Assembly (NCBI GenBank): GCA_027886175.1
Contig: JAJNNQ010000093.1
Location: 338,443-402,442, forward strand
Source of the DNA: Phylloscopus collybita
Taxonomy: Eukaryota; Chordata; Aves; Passeriformes; Phylloscopidae
Length of the DNA: 64,000 nt
Direction: 5' to 3'
The notes beneath the pieces are model-generated. The model saw only the letters and a program-made list of their open reading frames with translations. It had not been told where the DNA came from and made no database searches. Both the position numbers and the translations under genes were made by a program. Shown here piece after piece: positions 58,701-64,000 of this stretch (its first letter is position 1; every line of letters starts with the position of its first letter).

Positions 58701-61700
58701 ATTTTTATGGAATTTCATCAGGTAGAAGCCCAGTGGCAGGCAGACAGCATTAGAGAGGAACGGTGGCCCTTTTCCATGGGAAAACAAAGTCTCCAACCAG
58801 GCTCCTGATGTCAGTTTTTAGTAGGCCTTTGGCATTAAAAGGGCAGACAAACTTCCATCTGGTGGGAAATTTTGTTAGGGAGATATCCTCATTTGTATGT
58901 AATTTCAGTAGTCATAAGCCCAGTGGCAAGGAGACAGCATTAAACAACAAGGGTGCCCCATTTCCATGGGAAACCAAAGCCTCCTTTCCAGAATCCTGAT
59001 GTCAGTTTGTAGGAGGTCTTTGGCATTACAAGGGCAGACAAACTTTCATATGGTGGTAGACTCCATCTGGGAGATATCCTCATTTGTACGGGATTTTACT
59101 AGGCATAATCCCAGTGGCAGTCACATAGCATTATACACAAACGGTGGCCCATTTCCATGGGAAAACAAAGTCTCCACCCCACGTTCCTGATGTCAATTTA
59201 TAGAAGGCGTTTGGAACTACAAGGGCAGAAAAACTTCCATCTGGTGGTAGATTGCACCTGGGAGATATCCTCATTTCTCTGGAATTTTATTGGAATTTTA
59301 TTACGAAGATCCCCAGTGGCAGGCAGACAGCTTTAGACACGAACGGTGGCCCATTTTTATGGGAAACCAAAGTCTCCACCCCACGTTCCTGATATCCGTT
59401 ACTAGGAGGCCTTCGGCAGTACAAGGGTAGACAAACTTCCACCTGGTGGTAGATTGCTCCTGGGAGATATCCTCATTTGTATGGACCTTCAGCAGTCATA
59501 ACCACAGTGCCAGGCAGACAGCATTAGACAGGAACGGTGGTCCTTTTCCTAGGGAAACCAAAGTCTCCACACCACGTTCCCGATGTCAGGTTTTAGTAGG
59601 CCATTGACAGTACAAGGGCAGAAAAACTTCCGTCTGGTGGTTGATTGCATCGGGAAGATATCCACATTTGTATGGAATTTCAGCAGATAGAAGCCCAGTG
59701 GCAGGCAGACAGCATTAGACAGGAACGGTGGCCCTTTTCCATGGGAAAACAAAGTCTCCAACCCAGGCTCCTGATGTCAGTTTGTAGGAGGCCTTTGGCA
59801 CTACAAGGGCAGACAAACCTCCATCTCGTGGTGGATCGCACCTCGTAGATGTCCTTATTTGTATGGAATTTTAGTGGTATTTTAGTACTCAGAAGCCCAG
59901 TTGCAGACAGAGAGCATTAAACATGAACGGTGGGCCTTTTCCATAGGAAACCAAAGTCTCCACGCCAGGTTCCGAATGTCAGTATAAAGGAGGCCTTTGG
60001 CACTGCAAGAGCAGACAAACTTCCATCTGGTGGCATATTGCATCTGGGAGATATCCTCATTTGTATGGAACTTCAGCAGTCATAACCACAGTGCCAGGCA
60101 GACAGCATTAGACAGGAACGGTGGTCCTTTTCCATGGGAAACCAAAGTCTCCACCCTAGGTTTCTGATGGCAGTTTGTAGGAGGCCTTTGGAAACATAAG
60201 GGCAGAGAAACTTCCATCTGGTGTTAGTTTGCACCTGGGAGATATTCGCATTTGTATGGAATTTTAGAGGAATTTTAGTAGGCAGAATCCCAGCGGCAGG
60301 CAGACAGAATTAGACATGAATAGTGGCCCATTTCCATGGGAAACCAAAGTCTCCACCCCAGGTTCCTGATGTCATTTTCTAGGAGGCCTCTGGCACTACA
60401 AGACGAGACAAACTTCCAACTGGTGGCATATTGCATCTGGGAGATATCCTCATTTGTATGTAATTTTAGTAGGCATAAGCCCAGTGGCAGGCAGACAGCA
60501 TTAGACAGGAACCGTGGCCCTTTGCCATGGGAAACCAAAGTCTCCACCCCAGCTTCTTGATGTCAATTTGTAGGAAGCCTTTTGCTCTACAGGGGGAGAC
60601 AAACTTCCATTTGGTGGTAGATTGCACGTGAGAGACATCTTCAATGGTATAGAATTTTATTGGAATTTTAATAGGCAGAAGCCTTGTGGCAGGCAAATAT
60701 CATTAGACACGAACGCTGTCCCATATCCATGGGAAACCAAAGTCTCCACTCCAGGTTCCTGATGTCAGTTTGTAGGAGGCCTTTGGCACTACAAGGGCAG
60801 ACAAAGTTCCGTCTGGTGGTTGATTGCATTGAGGAGATATCCTCATTTGTATGGAATTTCAGCAGGCAGAAGATCAGTGGCAGGCAGACAGCATAGGACA
60901 CGAACGGTGGACCTTTTTCATGGGAAACCGAAGTCTCCACCCAACGTTCCTGATGTCAGTTTTTAGGAGGCCTTTGGCACTACAAGGGCAAACAAACTTC
61001 GAACTGGTGGTAGATTCCATCTGGGAGATATCCTCATTTGTGAGGAATTTCAGCAGGCGTAACCCAGTGGCAGGCAGACAGCATTAGACACGAACGGTTG
61101 CCCTTTTCCATGGAAAAACCAATTATGCATCCTATGTTGCTGATGTCAGTTTTTAGGAGGCCATTGGTGCTACACTGGCAGACAAATTTCCATCTGGCGG
61201 TAGTTTGCACCTCGGAGATGTCCTCATTTGTACGGAATTTTAGTGGTATTTTAGTACTCAGAAGCCCAGTGGCAGACAGACAGCATTAAACATAAACGGT
61301 GGGCCTTTTCCATAGGAAACCGAAGTCTCCAGGCCAGGTTCCGAATGTCAGTTTGAAGGAGGCCTTTGGCACTGCAAGAGCAGACAAACTTCCATCTGGT
61401 GGCAAATTGCATCTGGGAGATATCCTCATTTGTATGTAATTTTAGTAGCCATAATCCCAGTGGCAAGCAGACAGCATTAGACACGAACGGTGGCCCTTTT
61501 CCATGGGAAACCAAAGTCTCAACCCCAGGTTCCTGATGTCAGTTTGAAGGAGGCCTTTGGCAGTACAAAGGCAGACCACGTTCCGTCTGGTGGTTGATTG
61601 CATCGTGGAGATATCCTCATTTCTATGGAATTTCAACAGGCAGAAGCTCAGTGGCAGGCAGACAGCATTAGACACGAACAGTGGAACTTTTCCATTGGAA

Positions 61701-63473
61701 ACCAAAGTCTCCACCTCACGTTCCTGATGTCAGTTTCTAGGAGGCCTTTGGAACTACAAGGGCAGACAAACTTCTGTCAGGTGGTAGATTGCACCTGGGA
61801 GATATCCTCATTTGTAGAGAATTTTATTGGAATTCTAGTAGGCATAAGCCAAGTGGCTGGCAGAGAGCATTAGACACAAACGGTGGCCCATTTCCTTGGG
61901 AAACCAAAGTCTCCATCTCACGTTCCTGATGTCAGTTTGTAGGAGGCCTTTGGTACTACAAGGGCAGACATACTTCTATCTTGTGGTTGATTGCATCGCA
62001 GAGATATCCTCATTTTTATGGAACTTCAGCAGTCATAACCACTGTACCAGGCAGACAGCATTAGACAGGAACAGTGGTCTTTTTCCATGGGAAACCAAAG
62101 TCTCCACACTACGTTCCCGATATCAGGTTTTAGGAGGTCTTTTGCAGTACATGGGAAGACAAACTTCCGTCTGTTGGTTTATTTCATCGGGGAGATATCC
62201 TCATTTGTATGGAATTTCAGCAGGCAGAAGCCCAGTGGCAGGCAGAGAGCATTAGACACAAACGGTGGCCCTTTTCCATGGGAAACCGAAGTCTCCAACC
62301 CAGGCTTCTGATGTCGGTTTTCAGGAGGCCTTTGGCATTAAAAGTGTAGACAAGCATCCATCTGGTGGGAAATTGCATTTGGGAGATATCCTCATACGTA
62401 TGGAATTTTAGTAGGCATATACCCACTGGCAGGCAGCAGCATTAGACATAAACAATGGGCCTTTTCCATGGAAAAACAAATTATCCATCCTCACGTTCCT
62501 GATGTCATGTTTTAGGAGGCCTTTGGCACTACAAGAGCAGACAAACTTCCACGTGGTGGTAGATTGCACCTGAGACATATTCTCATTTGTAAAGAATTTT
62601 AGACGAATTTTAGTACGCAGATTCCAAGCGGCTGGCAGACAGAATTAGACATGAATAGTGGCCCTTTTCCAGGGGAAATGAAAGTCTGCAGGCCAGGTTC
62701 CTGATGTCAGTTTTTAGGAGGCCTTTTGCACTACAAGAACAGACAAACTTCCAACTGGTGGCATATTGCATCTTGGAGATATCCTCATTTGTATGTAATT
62801 TCTGTAGCCATAAGCCCAGTGGCCGGCAGACAGCATTAGACACGAACGGTGGCCCTTTTCCATGGGAAACCGAATTCTCCACTCCAGGCTCCTGATGTCA
62901 ATTTGTAGGAGGCCTTTGGCACTACAGGGGCAGACAAACTTCCGTCAGGTGGTTGATTGCATCGGAGAGATTTCCCAATTTCTTTGGAATTTCAGCAGGC
63001 AGAAGCCCAGTGGCAGGCAGACAGCATTAGACATGAACGCTGGCCCTTTTCCATGGGAAAACAAAGTCTCCACCCCTGATTCCTGATGTCAGTTTTTTAG
63101 GAGGGCTTTGGTACTACAAGGGCAGAGAATCTTCTATCTGGTTGTAGATTGCACCTGGGAGATATCCTCATTTCTATGGAATTTTAGTGGAATTTTAATA
63201 GGAAGAAGCCCAGTGGCAAGCAGACAGCATTACACACGAACGGTGGCCCATTTGTATGGGAAACAAAAGGGGCCACTCCCGGTTCCTGATGTCAGTTTTT
63301 AGGAGGCCTTTGCCACTACAAGGGCAGGCAAACTTCCATCTGGTGGTAAATTGCATCTGCGAGATATGCTCATTTGTATGGAGATTTAGCAGGCATATGC
63401 CCAGTGGCAGGCACACAGCATTAGGCATGAACAGTGCCCTATTCCACGGGAAACCAAATTATACATCCCACGT
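55757..63473 (+). repeat. Copy C: third, direct copy of the palindrome arm
   Basis: From CCTCATTTGTATAG at 55757 the sequence is collinear with arm B from 35513, in the same orientation. The offset is 20,244 bp up to about 58,200, then 19,959, then 19,757 at about 60,300-61,090, then 20,734 at about 62,860. The changes are monomer gains and losses, including about 977 bp (five monomers) extra in C between 61.09 and 62.6 kb. C is visibly more diverged from arms A and B than they are from each other. Upstream of 55757 it is continuous 191-bp satellite, so it is the version without the 499-bp array. Confidence 0.85.
63468..63473. repeat. Target-site duplication, left copy (6 bp)
   Basis: CCACGT directly before the LTR. 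It is matched by CTACGT directly after it (one mismatch). The paralogous empty site in arm B is CTATGT at 42927-42932. Confidence 0.7.
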
Positions 63474-63682
63474 TGTGGAGAGAATGTGAATTGGAAGGGA
63501 CAAACTGCGTTTGCGGAAGACGAATCGGGTTGTAACGCGAAGCAGGGCCAGGCACATCCCCCTCCAGAGATAACCTTTATCTCAAGGTCACAGACCCCTC
63601 TCTCTTTCCTTGCATACCAGTACTTTTCCACTACCCTTAAGAAACTAGTAAGACCCCCTATGACGTAGCGAAACCCAGAAGG

Positions 63683-63690
63683 TACTTAAA
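63683..63690 (+). promoter_or_regulatory. TATA-like box of the solo LTR
   Basis: TACTTAAA lies 16 bp before the AATAAA signal. With retroviral spacing, transcription would begin near 63712-63715, at the presumed U3/R border. Whether this LTR is active is unknown. Confidence 0.5.
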
Positions 63691-63705
63691 CCCTGTGTTT
63701 TAGAT

Positions 63706-63711
63706 AATAAA
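63706..63711 (+). terminator. Poly(A) signal AATAAA of the solo LTR
   Basis: Canonical AATAAA inside TAATAAACGC, with a GT-rich stretch (CACATTGGTGT) 20-30 bp downstream as expected for a cleavage and polyadenylation site. Its placement close to the TATA-like box fits a short alpharetrovirus-style R region. Confidence 0.65.
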
Positions 63712-63841
63712 CGCTTTTGACCAAACACATCACATTGGTGTTAACTGAGTCATTTGCCCGAACCCCACGCTCGCAGCTCGTGGTGGTCGTGTCTTCAATT
63801 AAACCCAGGCTACCAAGGCGATGGCTGAATAAGCCGCAACA

Positions 63842-63847
63842 CTACGT
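63842..63847. repeat. Target-site duplication, right copy (6 bp)
   Basis: CTACGT directly after the LTR terminus ACA. Satellite resumes as TTTAAGAAGAGAGTTTATAGG, the counterpart of arm B from 42933. Confidence 0.7.
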
Positions 63848-64000
63848 TTAAGAAGAGAGTTTATAGGAGCCCTTTGGCACTACAAGGGCAGAGAAACTTC
63901 AAACCGGGAGTAGATTGCACCTGCGAGATATTCTCAATTTTATAGAATTTTAGAGGAATTTCAGTCCGCCGAATCCCACCGGCAGGCACACAGAATTAGA
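63848..64000 (+). repeat. 191-bp satellite continuing after the LTR
   Basis: Collinear with 42933-43084 of arm B (GGCACTACAAGGGCAGAGAA, then TTTTAGAGGAATTT and CACACAGAATTAGA). The array runs off the right edge of the window. Confidence 0.88.

Larger units (their letters stand above)
63474..63841 (+). mobile_element. Solo LTR of an avian ERVK/alpharetrovirus-like endogenous retrovirus
   Basis: A 368-bp single-copy insert in the 191-bp satellite, starting TGTGG and ending GCAACA (TGT...ACA termini). It is flanked by a 6-bp target duplication with one mismatch. It contains a TATA-like TACTTAAA at 63683-63690, a poly(A) signal AATAAA at 63706-63711 and a downstream CACATTGGTGT at 63731-63741. 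The spacing of AATAAA and CATTGGTGT resembles avian leukosis-type LTRs, where the signal sits at the U3/R border. This resemblance is from memory, not from a search. Six-base target duplications fit ERVK and alpharetroviruses. No primer-binding site, gag, pol or env sequence is present, so this is the product of LTR-LTR recombination. U3 also has a CRE-like TGACGTA at 63661-63667. The element has no coding capacity. Confidence 0.8.

Noticed and set aside
63486..63668. 60-codon open frame inside the LTR
   Set aside because: It lies in the U3 region of a solo LTR and resembles no retroviral protein; length and composition fit chance.
1..64000. A bacterial-style gene system (operon, defence island, phage)
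   Set aside because: There are no ribosome-binding sites, no long single-frame genes and no bacterial RNA genes. The whole window is tandem repeats plus one retroviral LTR.

Overview
This window holds no credible protein-coding gene. It is eukaryotic satellite DNA, most likely from a bird. Two points support that. First, the flanks are tandem copies of a 191-bp satellite, with a second length class of about 202 bp; 191 bp is the length of the zebra-finch centromere-associated satellite Tgut191A, but sequence identity was not checked. Second, the only dispersed element, at 63474-63841, is a solo LTR whose poly(A)/R region resembles avian alpharetrovirus-type LTRs. A passerine centromeric or pericentromeric region is my best guess; the chromosome cannot be told.

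Layout. (1) 1-7756: 191-bp satellite in minus orientation (arm A). (2) 7757-29765: 44 head-to-tail copies of an unrelated, CpG-rich 499-bp satellite in plus orientation, plus a partial 45th. Its middle (10252-27210) is built of higher-order repeats of 8, 7, 7, 7 and 5 units, and both edges are less ordered. (3) 29766-29772: fold-back point. (4) 29773-35512: 11.5 copies of the same 499-bp satellite in minus orientation. (5) 35513-43756: 191-bp satellite in plus orientation, the inverted copy of arm A (arm B). (6) 43757-55756: more 191-bp satellite, with a 592-bp and a 3716-bp tandem segmental duplication. (7) 55757-64000: a third, direct copy (C) of the arm B sequence, with the solo LTR near its end.

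The window is therefore a very large, lopsided palindrome whose core is a foreign satellite and whose arms are the ordinary satellite. The two arms meet the core at the same base on each side, so the junction itself was inverted and duplicated. Register arithmetic shows that the left 499-bp array carries exactly 32 more units than the right one: the 15,961-bp imbalance equals 32 x 499 minus 7, and the left array holds exactly seven 498-bp units. Copy C runs through the junction point as unbroken 191-bp satellite and so shows the unoccupied state.

Inferred history: the 499-bp array became joined to a 191-bp array; the junction was inverted and duplicated by a fold-back event; the left array then grew, or the right shrank, in whole units; local slippage, templated insertion and segmental duplication reshaped the flanks; an ERV inserted and recombined to a solo LTR. 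Open reading frames are common but are by-products of repetition. All counts were made by reading, without alignment software.
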